DNA from: Actinomycetota bacterium
GTDB taxonomy: Bacteria; Actinomycetota; Aquicultoria; SURF-47
DNA length: 52,408 nt
NCBI GenBank assembly: GCA_003599235.1
Contig: QZJE01000022.1
Span: forward strand, 1-52,408
Direction: 5' to 3'
In this document: piece after piece, positions 1-7,645 of the stretch
Numbering within the stretch: the stretch's first letter is position 1
Layout of the letters: every line of letters begins with the position of its first letter
Position numbers and translations under genes: made by a program
The notes under the pieces: generated by a model
Told to the model about the DNA's origin: nothing
Database searches by the model: none
The model's input: the letters and a program-made list of their open reading frames with translations, nothing else

Positions 1-796
1 CATCATTTTTACCTAGAGTATGATTAAGAGAAACTTCTTTATCGTCAATAAATAGCTTCATTGAGTTAATAGCTGAGTTGTCCTTTAGCTTAAACTTAAA
101 ACCGGTGTTTTTCCCAAAAACAGTGCTACCCGGAGCCGGTGTCAAAAAAGCTACATTGGGAGGAAGGTTATCTATTAACACCGGTAATTTTATGACCGTC
201 TTATTGCCTGCCACATCAAAGGCTCTGATTTCTAAAAAATTCTTCTTTTTTAGCTGTGATAGTGCTAGTTTAAATTGGCCATCATCATCAGAAGTAACCA
301 TGTCTAACTTCTTCTTATTTAAATATAAGTTAAGCTTGGAGCCTGGCTCAGTTACCCCAGACACTTTAAGACTATTTGTTTGGCTAGCCAGTACCTTAAC
401 TCCCTGGCCAATAGTGATCTTTGGAGCAATGGTGTCTGTTGCAAAAACCCACTTAGTATTAACAGATTTATTATATATAAAATCGTATTTGAGCTTTGCT
501 TGAACATGATGCAAGCCGTCAGCTAAGGGTTTAGCTGGAATATAAATAAAGCCCCTGGCAGTTAGCTTGATTTGATTTGTTACGTCCCGTCCATCTACAT
601 ATACATTGGCTTCTTTAAGATTTGCGCCCAAAGCATAGGTCCAATCGGCAACGATTTTAGGTTTGGTTTGGTTGGTAATTATAGTATTCTTAGGAAAAAT
701 GGTAAGAGAACTGTAAAAATATACAAAAAAAGCCAGCCCTACCAGTAAAATTCCTGAAATTAGGATAACAATAAAAATCTTTGTTTTATTTTTCAA
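1..796 (-). CDS. Membrane-anchored Ig-like surface protein (3' end cut by window edge)
   Basis: I read this frame directly from the minus strand: it is open from a TTG at 796 to the window edge, about 265 residues, with AAGGAG at 805-810 placed 8 nt before the start. The product has a short lysine-rich N terminus, one strong hydrophobic segment at about residues 7-30 (signal anchor), then beta-rich extracellular sequence with repeated modules: one ending near the phrase TDTIAPKITI and another near DNLPPNVAFLTP. These are typical linkers between bacterial Ig-like (Big) domains. It is divergent from the EF-G-like gene. No catalytic motif is visible. The overlapping plus-strand frame at 78-503 is a shadow. 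The coding call is firm; the exact Ig family and total length are unknown. Confidence 0.8.
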   Translation of the reverse strand, partial: MKNKTKIFIVILISGILLVGLAFFVYFYSSLTIFPKNTIITNQTKPKIVADWTYALGANLKEANVYVDGRDVTNQIKLTARGFIYIPAKPLADGLHHVQAKLKYDFIYNKSVNTKWVFATDTIAPKITIGQGVKVLASQTNSLKVSGVTEPGSKLNLYLNKKKLDMVTSDDDGQFKLALSQLKKKNFLEIRAFDVAGNKTVIKLPVLIDNLPPNVAFLTPAPGSTVFGKNTGFKFKLKDNSAINSMKLFIDDKEVSLNHTLGKND

Positions 797-904
797 TTCT
801 AATTCTCCTTATGCTATATTTATTTAGTTGATTACAATATGTAGTTATTTCCCTAGCTGACTAACCATCAAACCATATAGCTTTTATGTTAAGGAGGGGT
901 TTTA

Positions 905-2989
905 TTGGCTGATATAACCACTAAAGACATAAGAAATGTTACTTTTGTAGGCCACGGGGGAAGCGGAAAAACTAGTTTGTGCGAAAGCTGTCTGTATACT
1001 GCAGGAGTAACTACCCGCATAGGCCTCGTTGAAGAAGGCCACGCAACAACGGATTTTGACCCCAATGAAACAAAGCGCCAGATATCAATAAATACTGCTC
1101 TGGCTACCCTTAAACATAATAATCATAAGATCAATGTAATCGATACCCCAGGGTATGCCGACTTTATTGGAGAAGTTATCAGTGCCTTGAAGGTAAGCGA
1201 CAATATCCTAATGGTTGTCGATGGCGTTTCCGGAGTGCAAGTTCAAACCGAAAAAATCTGGGATATGGCTGAAGCAGCTAATCTGCCCAGAGCTATTGCC
1301 ATCAACAGGCTTGATAAAGAGCACTCGGATTTTTACAAAACTCTAGCTGACTTAAAAGATACCTTTAAGGGTAATGTTGTAGCCGCTAACTTACCTATCG
1401 GCTCCGAAAACGAGTTTAAGGGTGTAGTCGATTTAATTGAGATGAAAGCCTATATTAGCAAAGACAATAATGTAGAAGAAGCTGCCATACCAGAAGATAT
1501 GGCAACCCTAGTTGACGAGCACAGAGAAAAACTTATTGAGGCAATAGCTGAAAATGACGATGCCCTTCTGGAAAAATATCTAGATTCAGGAGAACTAAGC
1601 ACAGAAGAAATAATTAAAGGGGCAACTGCTGGGATGAGAAATGCTAACTTTTTTCCAGTATTTGCGGTTTCAGCAACCAAAGCAATTGGCATCCCGGCAC
1701 TGCTAGGTTCAATCACTAACTTTATGCCATCGCCTAAAGATATGGGCGAGCATGTAGGCAAAAACCCTAAAACTAACAACGAAGAAAAAAGGCCAAATGA
1801 GCCTGAAGCCCCATTATCTGTCTATGTATTTAAAACATTAGCAGACCCCTATATCGGAAAGTTAAGCTATTTAAGAGTAATGTCTGGAACCTTAAGAACC
1901 GATTCCAGCCTGCAAAATGCAACCAAAGAAACTAAGCAAAGAGTGGGACACTTGCTTGAGTTAACCGGTAAAAAACAAACCGAGATAAGCCAGGTAGTTG
2001 CGGGTGATATCGCTGCTGCTCCAAAGCTGGAGCAAGTAGAAACAGGCGATACTCTGTGTGTAGACAGCAACCCTATAATATATGAGCCAATAGTTTTTCC
2101 GGAGTCTGTGCTCTCTTTTGCTATCGAACCTAAAAGTAAGGGCGATGAAGAAAAAATCTCAAATGCCTTGCATAAAATTGCTGAAGAAGATATTACCTTA
2201 AAAGTAAAACGCGATCCTCAAACTCACGAAACTGTAATCTCTGGGATGGGAGACGTCCACTTAGAAATTACAACAGATAAACTTAAGCAAAAATTCGGTG
2301 TAGAAGCAGTCCTTAAAGAACCAAAGATACCTTACCGCGAAACAATAAAAGCTACCGCCAACATCCAAGGAAAATATAAAAAACAAACCGGCGGCCGCGG
2401 ACAATATGGCGACGTTTGGCTAAGGCTGGAACCTTTGGCTAAAGGGGAGAACTTTGAGTTTGCCAATGAAATTAAAGGCGGTGTGGTTCCCTCTGGCTTT
2501 ATTCCGGCAGTAGAAAAAGGTGTTGTAGAGGCCATGGAGGGCGGAGTACTAGCCGGATATCCTGTAGTAGACATTAAAGTAGCTCTCTACGATGGCAGTT
2601 ATCACCCGGTTGATTCCTCGGAGATGGCTTTTAAAATTGCTGCCTCGATGGCCTTTAAGAAAGCCTTTATAGAAGCCCAACCCGTGCTGCTGGAACCCAT
2701 TGTTAACTTAGAGATAATTATTCCAAGCGATTTTACAGGTGACGTTATAGGCGACTTAAGCGGAAAAAGAGGTAAAGTGCAAGGGATGGAGGCTGCTGGC
2801 AAAAATGAACATGTAAAAGCCCAGGTTCCTCTAGCAGAAGTTGCCAAATACGCTATCCAGTTGCGCTCAATTACCCACGGACAAGGCTCATTCCTGATGA
2901 GCTTTAGCCACTACGAAGAAGTACCGCCTGATGTGGCAAGGAAATTAGTAGAGACAGCTCAGAGACAAAAAGAGGAAGCAAAAGCGTAA
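905..2989 (+). CDS. Elongation factor G-like GTPase (EF-G2/FusA2 type)
   Basis: A 694-residue translational GTPase with all EF-G domains. The G1 loop is GHGGSGKTSL near residue 16, G3 is DTPGY near residue 79, and G4 is NRLDKE rather than the usual NKCD. Switch I reads RQISI instead of the RGITI of canonical EF-G. These changes mark the EF-G-like paralog group (for example mycobacterial FusA2), whose role in translocation is unclear; it is probably not the housekeeping EF-G, which should lie with the str operon elsewhere. The start is TTG with a strong AAGGAGGGG at 891-899. It is a single-gene unit, divergent from the Ig-like protein and convergent with the diguanylate cyclase. Confidence 0.93.
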   Translation: MADITTKDIRNVTFVGHGGSGKTSLCESCLYTAGVTTRIGLVEEGHATTDFDPNETKRQISINTALATLKHNNHKINVIDTPGYADFIGEVISALKVSDNILMVVDGVSGVQVQTEKIWDMAEAANLPRAIAINRLDKEHSDFYKTLADLKDTFKGNVVAANLPIGSENEFKGVVDLIEMKAYISKDNNVEEAAIPEDMATLVDEHREKLIEAIAENDDALLEKYLDSGELSTEEIIKGATAGMRNANFFPVFAVSATKAIGIPALLGSITNFMPSPKDMGEHVGKNPKTNNEEKRPNEPEAPLSVYVFKTLADPYIGKLSYLRVMSGTLRTDSSLQNATKETKQRVGHLLELTGKKQTEISQVVAGDIAAAPKLEQVETGDTLCVDSNPIIYEPIVFPESVLSFAIEPKSKGDEEKISNALHKIAEEDITLKVKRDPQTHETVISGMGDVHLEITTDKLKQKFGVEAVLKEPKIPYRETIKATANIQGKYKKQTGGRGQYGDVWLRLEPLAKGENFEFANEIKGGVVPSGFIPAVEKGVVEAMEGGVLAGYPVVDIKVALYDGSYHPVDSSEMAFKIAASMAFKKAFIEAQPVLLEPIVNLEIIIPSDFTGDVIGDLSGKRGKVQGMEAAGKNEHVKAQVPLAEVAKYAIQLRSITHGQGSFLMSFSHYEEVPPDVARKLVETAQRQKEEAKA

Positions 2990-3076
2990 CAGCTATAAGC
3001 AGTAAGCTGTAAGTGCTTATTTGGAATTATTTCTGACGTTTTTTGGCTTAAAGCTTAAGGCTTACGGCTTAAAGCT
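2990..3076. repeat. Local inverted/tandem repeats at a convergent gene junction
   Basis: Two AT-rich word clusters separate two convergent genes. The first contains ATAAGCA (2995-3001) and TGCTTAT (3014-3020), a perfect 7-bp inverted repeat, followed by a T-run at 3038-3043. The second (3045-3076) repeats the word GGCTTAA/GGCTTAC and folds on itself, running into the end of the diguanylate cyclase gene. A bidirectional terminator role is plausible but unproven. Confidence 0.5.
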
Positions 3077-4448
3077 CTGTCAATTTTAGTTGCTTAACAC
3101 GGGCTTTTACTAGGCGTATACAGTTTCGGCCGTCTCTTTTAGCTTTATATAAAGCCTCATCGGAGCGCTCGATTAAACTAGAAGCATCCAGAGCATCATC
3201 TGGATAGTTGGCAATACCAACGCTGATAGTTATACAAACTTTAAAGTCTTCCCTGCAAAGGCTTTTTTCAATTTTACTTCTCATTCTTTCAGCAAATTGC
3301 TTTGATTTAACCTTATCTGTCTCCAGCATAATAATGGCAAACTCTTCTCCCCCGTATCTGGCAACAATATCGCCATGGCGGCTTTCTTTTTCTAATATCA
3401 TCGCTACCTTTTTAAGTACTTTATTGCCATGAATATGCCCATAGGTATCGTTGTACTGCTTAAAATGATCAATATCTATCATGGCCAAAGACAACGGACG
3501 GCCATAACGTTTTGCTCTTTTTATCTCTTCTGCTAAACGGTTTAGAAAATGGCGCAAATTGTATAGCTTGGTCAACTCGTCAGTGATAGCCATTATACGG
3601 GTACTTTCTAATAGCTTAGTTCGTTCAATAGCAATAGCGGCCATGTTAGCTAAAAGCATAATTATCGATAATTCCGATTCAGAAAATTTCCTAGGCCTAA
3701 AATCATCAACGTATAAAATTCCCTGAATTTTGCCTTCGGCTTTTAAAGGGATAGCAATAAGAGATTTAATTCCCTCTTTTAGTAGGACCGGGTTATCAAA
3801 CTGAGCAAACTTAGAAACATCTGCGATGGCAACCGGACGGTCTTGATTAAGAATAAAGCTGGTTAACCCGCCTTTTCTTACCCTCCAGACCTGCTCTTTT
3901 AAAAACTTAGAGCTAAAACCGACAGCAGAGCCAAAGTACATTTCCCCACTAGCTTCATCAAAAACAGCTAAGGAACCGGCTGGAGAGTTAGTTAAATCCA
4001 AAGCAGATTTAACCACAGTATTGAAAATCTCGCTTAGATTCTGGCTTTGGGTTAACGATAAACCTAATTGATAAAGTGATTGGTGTTCTTTAAGCCTGGT
4101 TTCTAAAGCTTGTCTGGCTTTTATGCGCTCGTCTATTAAATCCCACATCAAGCGGGCAGAAACACCGCCGATAATCTCTGCATTTTCCGGTTTTACTTTT
4201 TGAATTACTTTATTAGCAGTATGATTGCCGGTGCAATCGAAAATTAAATCGACATCTTGATTCTTCTCAAAACATTTCTCTAAGTTACCAGTAAAAGGTA
4301 TCTTGTATTTCTTAGCCAGAGGAATAACCATTGCATTAGACTTAACGTCAACTATACTAACTATTTTTATATTCTTGTCACCATGAAGCAGCTCTAGTAA
4401 GGCCGAGCCTCCTTTGCCGCCGCCTACAATAACAACTTTGCTTACCAT
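3069..4448 (-). CDS. Rossmann-GAF-GGDEF diguanylate cyclase
   Basis: 459 residues with an unusual order of domains. Residues 1-115 look like an NAD(P)- or nucleotide-binding Rossmann fold: VVIVGGGKGGSALLELL at the start and later IFDCTGN, as in homoserine dehydrogenase-like domains. A short helix joins this to a GAF domain (about 130-285). The C terminus is a GGDEF domain with RYGGEEF, so it should make cyclic di-GMP from two GTP. An RxxD (RHGD) lies five residues before GGEEF and would form the product-inhibition I-site. No membrane segments are seen, so it is cytosolic. AAGAGG precedes the ATG. The N-terminal fold suggests redox or metabolite sensing, which is inference. Confidence 0.9.
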   Translation of the reverse strand: MVSKVVIVGGGKGGSALLELLHGDKNIKIVSIVDVKSNAMVIPLAKKYKIPFTGNLEKCFEKNQDVDLIFDCTGNHTANKVIQKVKPENAEIIGGVSARLMWDLIDERIKARQALETRLKEHQSLYQLGLSLTQSQNLSEIFNTVVKSALDLTNSPAGSLAVFDEASGEMYFGSAVGFSSKFLKEQVWRVRKGGLTSFILNQDRPVAIADVSKFAQFDNPVLLKEGIKSLIAIPLKAEGKIQGILYVDDFRPRKFSESELSIIMLLANMAAIAIERTKLLESTRIMAITDELTKLYNLRHFLNRLAEEIKRAKRYGRPLSLAMIDIDHFKQYNDTYGHIHGNKVLKKVAMILEKESRHGDIVARYGGEEFAIIMLETDKVKSKQFAERMRSKIEKSLCREDFKVCITISVGIANYPDDALDASSLIERSDEALYKAKRDGRNCIRLVKARVKQLKLTEL

Positions 4449-4593
4449 TTTAACCTCTTAACTAATATATAAGTATTATCGGCAATAATTCAGCTAGTAA
4501 TTAATTTCCAAGCAAGCGTATTATAAACCTAACTATCGTGATAATAGGTTAGGAAATACTATTTAACATAGCATAACCAGCCCAAATGTCAAC

Positions 4594-4673
4594 CAAACTC
4601 CGCTCCCAGGAGCTACGCTTGGCAAGCCATATAAAAAGCGGAGTTTGTCCAGCGTAGCAAAGCGGAGTTGGAC
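4594..4673. repeat. Mosaic of interleaved inverted and direct repeats
   Basis: In the gap between the UbiA gene and the diguanylate cyclase. CAAACTCCGCT (4594-4604) pairs with AGCGGAGTTTG (4637-4647). GCTACGCT (4612-4619) pairs with AGCGTAGC (4651-4658). GTCCA (4647-4651) pairs with TGGAC (4669-4673). AGCGGAGTT occurs twice as a direct repeat (4637, 4661). Several mutually exclusive hairpins are possible. It is GC-richer than its surroundings, so it may be a terminator, an attenuator or a small palindromic repeat element. Confidence 0.55.
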
Positions 4674-4692
4674 AGTATTTCTCTGATTAGGA

Positions 4693-5589
4693 TTATTTAA
4701 TAAAATACGACGCTGTTATTCCTAAATAGGCTGTTATCATCAGTAAATACATATGTTTCCAGGAAGGATGATTTTGTTCCCTGGCTAACCGTTCAGGATT
4801 ATTTGTCAACATAAAACCTATGAAAAACCCCCAAAAACAAAGAATTAATCCTAAAACACTTAATAACATTTGGTTGCCACCCAAAATCATCTTATACGAA
4901 AATATTGGCAGCAAAAGCCAAGGAAAAATCAAGAAAGGGACTATTAATGCAGCACTTTTCTTAAATCCGTATTTTATGGGAAGTGTTTTGATATCGTATT
5001 TGGCATCACCTCTAACATCTGCAAAGTCTTTAGTGGAAGCCGCACCCAATAAAAATAAGAAAAATATTAGTCCAATAGCCCAGGGCTCAACCACATTAAT
5101 ATTTTTAACTACAGACCAGCCGGCTACCGGCAACATTCCTCTAGGAAAAGCAATGGTTAAGTTGGATAAAAAAACAAAACGTTTAGTTCTAAACGGAGGC
5201 CCTGAATAGCTATATGTAAATAAAACTGCTGCTAGCACAATGTAAAAAAATTGCCAAGTAACAAAGCCGGCTATAATTAGCGATAAAAAATATAGCCCTA
5301 GAGCAAATAGCAATACTCCTTTAACTGACAGCAAATTTGATGGAAGCGGACGATTTGGTTTATTGATTTTGTCAATCTCTACATCAAAATATTGATTCAG
5401 AGTGTTTGATGCCCCATTTAGAATAGCAGCACTAGCACTTGCCAAAAAAAGCTTAATCAATAGCTCTTGGGATAAATTAATACTCGGATAGGTATTTATA
5501 GCAATTAAACCAGTACAAAAAATACCGATAGCTGGAGCAATCAAAGTAAAGGGACGCATTAATTCAATATAAACCTTGGCCTTATTCAT
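4693..5589 (-). CDS. UbiA-family prenyltransferase
   Basis: 298-residue polytopic membrane protein with about 8-9 hydrophobic segments. Both aspartate-rich motifs of the UbiA superfamily are present: NQYFDVEIDKINKPNRPLPS near residues 65-84 and DFADVRGDAKYD near 188-199. These bind Mg2+ and the prenyl diphosphate. The first motif, with NKPNRPLPS, resembles the chlorophyll synthase/MenA/geranylgeranylglyceryl phosphate synthase branches; the acceptor cannot be read from sequence. The gene lies 32 nt downstream of a radical SAM gene on the same strand, so the two are probably co-transcribed and act in one lipid or quinone-type pathway (inference). Confidence 0.9.
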   Translation of the reverse strand: MNKAKVYIELMRPFTLIAPAIGIFCTGLIAINTYPSINLSQELLIKLFLASASAAILNGASNTLNQYFDVEIDKINKPNRPLPSNLLSVKGVLLFALGLYFLSLIIAGFVTWQFFYIVLAAVLFTYSYSGPPFRTKRFVFLSNLTIAFPRGMLPVAGWSVVKNINVVEPWAIGLIFFLFLLGAASTKDFADVRGDAKYDIKTLPIKYGFKKSAALIVPFLIFPWLLLPIFSYKMILGGNQMLLSVLGLILCFWGFFIGFMLTNNPERLAREQNHPSWKHMYLLMITAYLGITASYFIK

Positions 5590-5621
5590 TTAGAAACCAC
5601 CATCAAATAATCTTCCTGATA

Positions 5622-6812
5622 TCAAAATTGCCTCTTTAACAGTTGCTTTAACCTAAAATAAATCCTAAAAACTACTTTCATAAAAAGCAATTTTATTAAA
5701 TACAGTGCATTTGCCCTGGTATCGGTGAAATAACGTCCTTCTTCTGGCAATAAGACCAAGCTCACATTGATATTTGGAGCTATACCTATTGGTATACTAT
5801 TTCTAATACATTCTTCGTACATAGCTTTAAATATGGGAATTATCTCTTCTGAGTCTGGAGGCTGCTCCCTTTCAAGCTTAGTACCAAGACATGGCCTAAA
5901 GACACAAACTGTGGTAACAGCTCCTATGCTAGCAAAATGCTCAATAGCCTTAATGCTGTCTTCAACAGGCTCGAGCCCGGCAATAATCTCCCCGGCTACC
6001 CTTCCTTTCCCAAACAATTTCGAACAGTATTTTATTGTTTCTAAAAATTTGTCTTGACCAATGTAGCGGCTTTTCCCAGGGCATAATTGTTCGAACTTTT
6101 CATAATTAAAAAGCTCGATACAAAATGATAAATGATCAACACCTATTCTCTTCAGGTAATCATATTTTTTTAAATCAGGATTTGGTGGAGTTTGAACCCC
6201 TACTAAAAGCCCAGTTTCTTTTTTTACTGCTAAAATATAAGGCTCTAATTCATCTAATTCAACTCCGCCAAAAAAGCCGGTGTTGAAATGAACAAAGGTA
6301 ATTTTTTCTTCAGCCCTAGCTGCCTTTACTGTTTCTATAACGTCAGAAACTGACTTGACAAGCTCCTCGTTGTGCCCAACATTTAAACCAACCGAACAGA
6401 AATGGCAATTCATTGAAGGCTTCATTTCCCAAAATGAACATATTTTTGTAGGGTAGATGCCAAGATAAGTCCCCTGCATAACCCCAATCCGAGACATCAG
6501 CTTTCCGCTGGAAGTTTTTTGGTGATAAAACTTTGGGCAAGCAGGAAGGATTACTTGGCAAACAGTTTCACTCTTTTTCCTTATTAAATACTCTTGGCCT
6601 TGCTTATATAAAGTATACGGTGATTTACGGACAAAATGCTCTTCAACAGGTACATTAACATAGAGATTATCAGGTAAAATAATTTCTAAGCCGCTGCCTA
6701 ACCCGCCTCGGCATCTCAAAATCTGGCGAGCATCAATTTCTAGATTGCAAGACGAATCAATTTTTATTCCCTTGCAGAAAAGATCGAGTTTAATAAGTCC
6801 TGGATTATTCAT
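5622..6812 (-). CDS. Radical SAM protein with CX10CX2C cluster motif
   Basis: 396 residues. The cluster-binding cysteines appear to be C125, C136 and C139 (CSFWEMKPSMNCHFC), a CX10CX2C spacing instead of the usual CX3CX2C. About 120 residues precede them, whereas in most radical SAM enzymes the motif is N-terminal. Downstream sequence looks like a normal radical SAM barrel: FVHFNTGFFGGVELDELEPY for strand 2, GVQTPPNPDLKKY, HLSFCIELFN, and AGEIIAGLEP. No B12-binding or SPASM domain is seen. The substrate is unknown. It is the first gene of a two-gene unit with the UbiA prenyltransferase. The minus-strand TACAAT upstream of the start may be its -10 box, but the -35 is weak. Confidence 0.82.
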   Translation of the reverse strand: MNNPGLIKLDLFCKGIKIDSSCNLEIDARQILRCRGGLGSGLEIILPDNLYVNVPVEEHFVRKSPYTLYKQGQEYLIRKKSETVCQVILPACPKFYHQKTSSGKLMSRIGVMQGTYLGIYPTKICSFWEMKPSMNCHFCSVGLNVGHNEELVKSVSDVIETVKAARAEEKITFVHFNTGFFGGVELDELEPYILAVKKETGLLVGVQTPPNPDLKKYDYLKRIGVDHLSFCIELFNYEKFEQLCPGKSRYIGQDKFLETIKYCSKLFGKGRVAGEIIAGLEPVEDSIKAIEHFASIGAVTTVCVFRPCLGTKLEREQPPDSEEIIPIFKAMYEECIRNSIPIGIAPNINVSLVLLPEEGRYFTDTRANALYLIKLLFMKVVFRIYFRLKQLLKRQF

Positions 6813-6893
6813 TGTTTTTTCCCGGCTACGAATACTAGTTTAAGTAATTGTATCATGTAGTTGTTGACCAATACGAAATTTTGACCCATTAAT

Positions 6894-6927
6894 CTACTAG
6901 GCACCAGGCTCTAGGAACTAGGCACTA
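6894..6927. repeat. Dispersed short repeat, copy 1 (partner at 35149-35174)
   Basis: The sequence is built from the word CTAGGCAC/CTAGGAAC. Its reverse complement begins TAGTGCCTAGTTCCT, identical to the start of the repeat at 35149, and both end in a CCTAGT word. It sits just upstream of the iron-regulator promoter. Confidence 0.55.
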
Positions 6928-6934
6928 ATATGGT

Positions 6935-6966
6935 TTGACTTATTATATTTTTTAGGTTAACCTAAA
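6935..6966 (+). promoter_or_regulatory. Iron-box palindrome and promoter of the dtxR-like/feoB unit
   Basis: TTTAGGTTAACCTAAA at 6951-6966 is a perfect 16-bp palindrome and matches the TTAGGTTAG-CTAACCTAA type of box bound by DtxR/IdeR regulators. It starts 10 nt after a TTGACT (-35-like, 6935-6940), so a bound repressor would cover the -10 region. The gene directly downstream encodes a DtxR family protein, pointing to autoregulated, iron-responsive control of feoB. Confidence 0.8.
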
Positions 6967-7000
6967 ATTAGATGTTTGGTTATATTAATTAGGAGGACTT

Positions 7001-7645
7001 GTGTCTACTAATAGAGTCGAAGAATACTTAGAAGCAATATTTAAGGTTGCTCAATTGGGCAAAGTAAGTCTGACTACCCTCTCTAAAGAATTAAAACTTT
7101 CAGCTCCCACAGTAAGCGAAATGTTAAAAAGGATGGCCAAAAATGACTTAGTAACCTTAAAAGATGGCATCTCTTTAACCAGGAATGGTAGTCGTTTAGC
7201 TAAAAAAGTAATAAGGCGACATCGTCTATCAGAGCGACTATTAACCGATATTTTGGGGCTGCCTTGGGACAAAGCCCACGATGAAGCCTGTAAGTTAGAA
7301 CACGTTATTACCGGTGAAGTCGAAGACCAACTAGCTAAATCTCTAGGAAACCCTAAAACTTGTCCTCACGGCCACCCTATTCCTTCTAAAGACGGAAAAG
7401 TAAAAATAGAAAAAACCAAAAAGCTCGATACTTTAAAAAGCGGGGATAGCGCCATTATTAAGTTAGTGTTTGAAGATGACCCTAAAATGCTCAAATATTT
7501 ATCAAGTTTAGGGCTGCTACCGGATGTCAAAATAAAAGTAAAGGAAGTAGCTCCTTTTGGCGGCCCCATTATCGTTAAAATCGGAAGATCGATGTATGCC
7601 CTAGGTAAAACTATTGCTTCAAAAATCGAGGTAGCTAGGGTGTGA
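7001..7645 (+). CDS. DtxR/IdeR-family iron-dependent regulator with C-terminal FeoA-like domain
   Basis: 214 residues. Residues 1-65 form the winged-helix DNA-binding domain (VEEYLEAIFKV, then LSAPTVSEMLKRM). The dimer and metal-binding domain follows: RHRLSERLL, WDKAHDEACKLEHVITGEVE and CPHGHPIP. A cysteine lies at the position that is iron-selective in DtxR. Residues about 140-214 form the SH3-like FeoA domain. The start is GTG with AGGAGGA at 6991-6997. It represses its target when Fe2+-loaded (family knowledge). The feoB gene overlaps it by 4 nt (GTGTGA), so the two are translationally coupled. There is no separate feoA; the fused domain may serve that role (inference). Confidence 0.92.
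   Translation: MSTNRVEEYLEAIFKVAQLGKVSLTTLSKELKLSAPTVSEMLKRMAKNDLVTLKDGISLTRNGSRLAKKVIRRHRLSERLLTDILGLPWDKAHDEACKLEHVITGEVEDQLAKSLGNPKTCPHGHPIPSKDGKVKIEKTKKLDTLKSGDSAIIKLVFEDDPKMLKYLSSLGLLPDVKIKVKEVAPFGGPIIVKIGRSMYALGKTIASKIEVARV

Noticed and set aside
78..503. Plus-strand frame of 141 codons at the left edge.
   Set aside because: It is antisense to the Ig-like protein, which has a signal anchor, domain structure and ribosome binding site; the plus frame has none of these.
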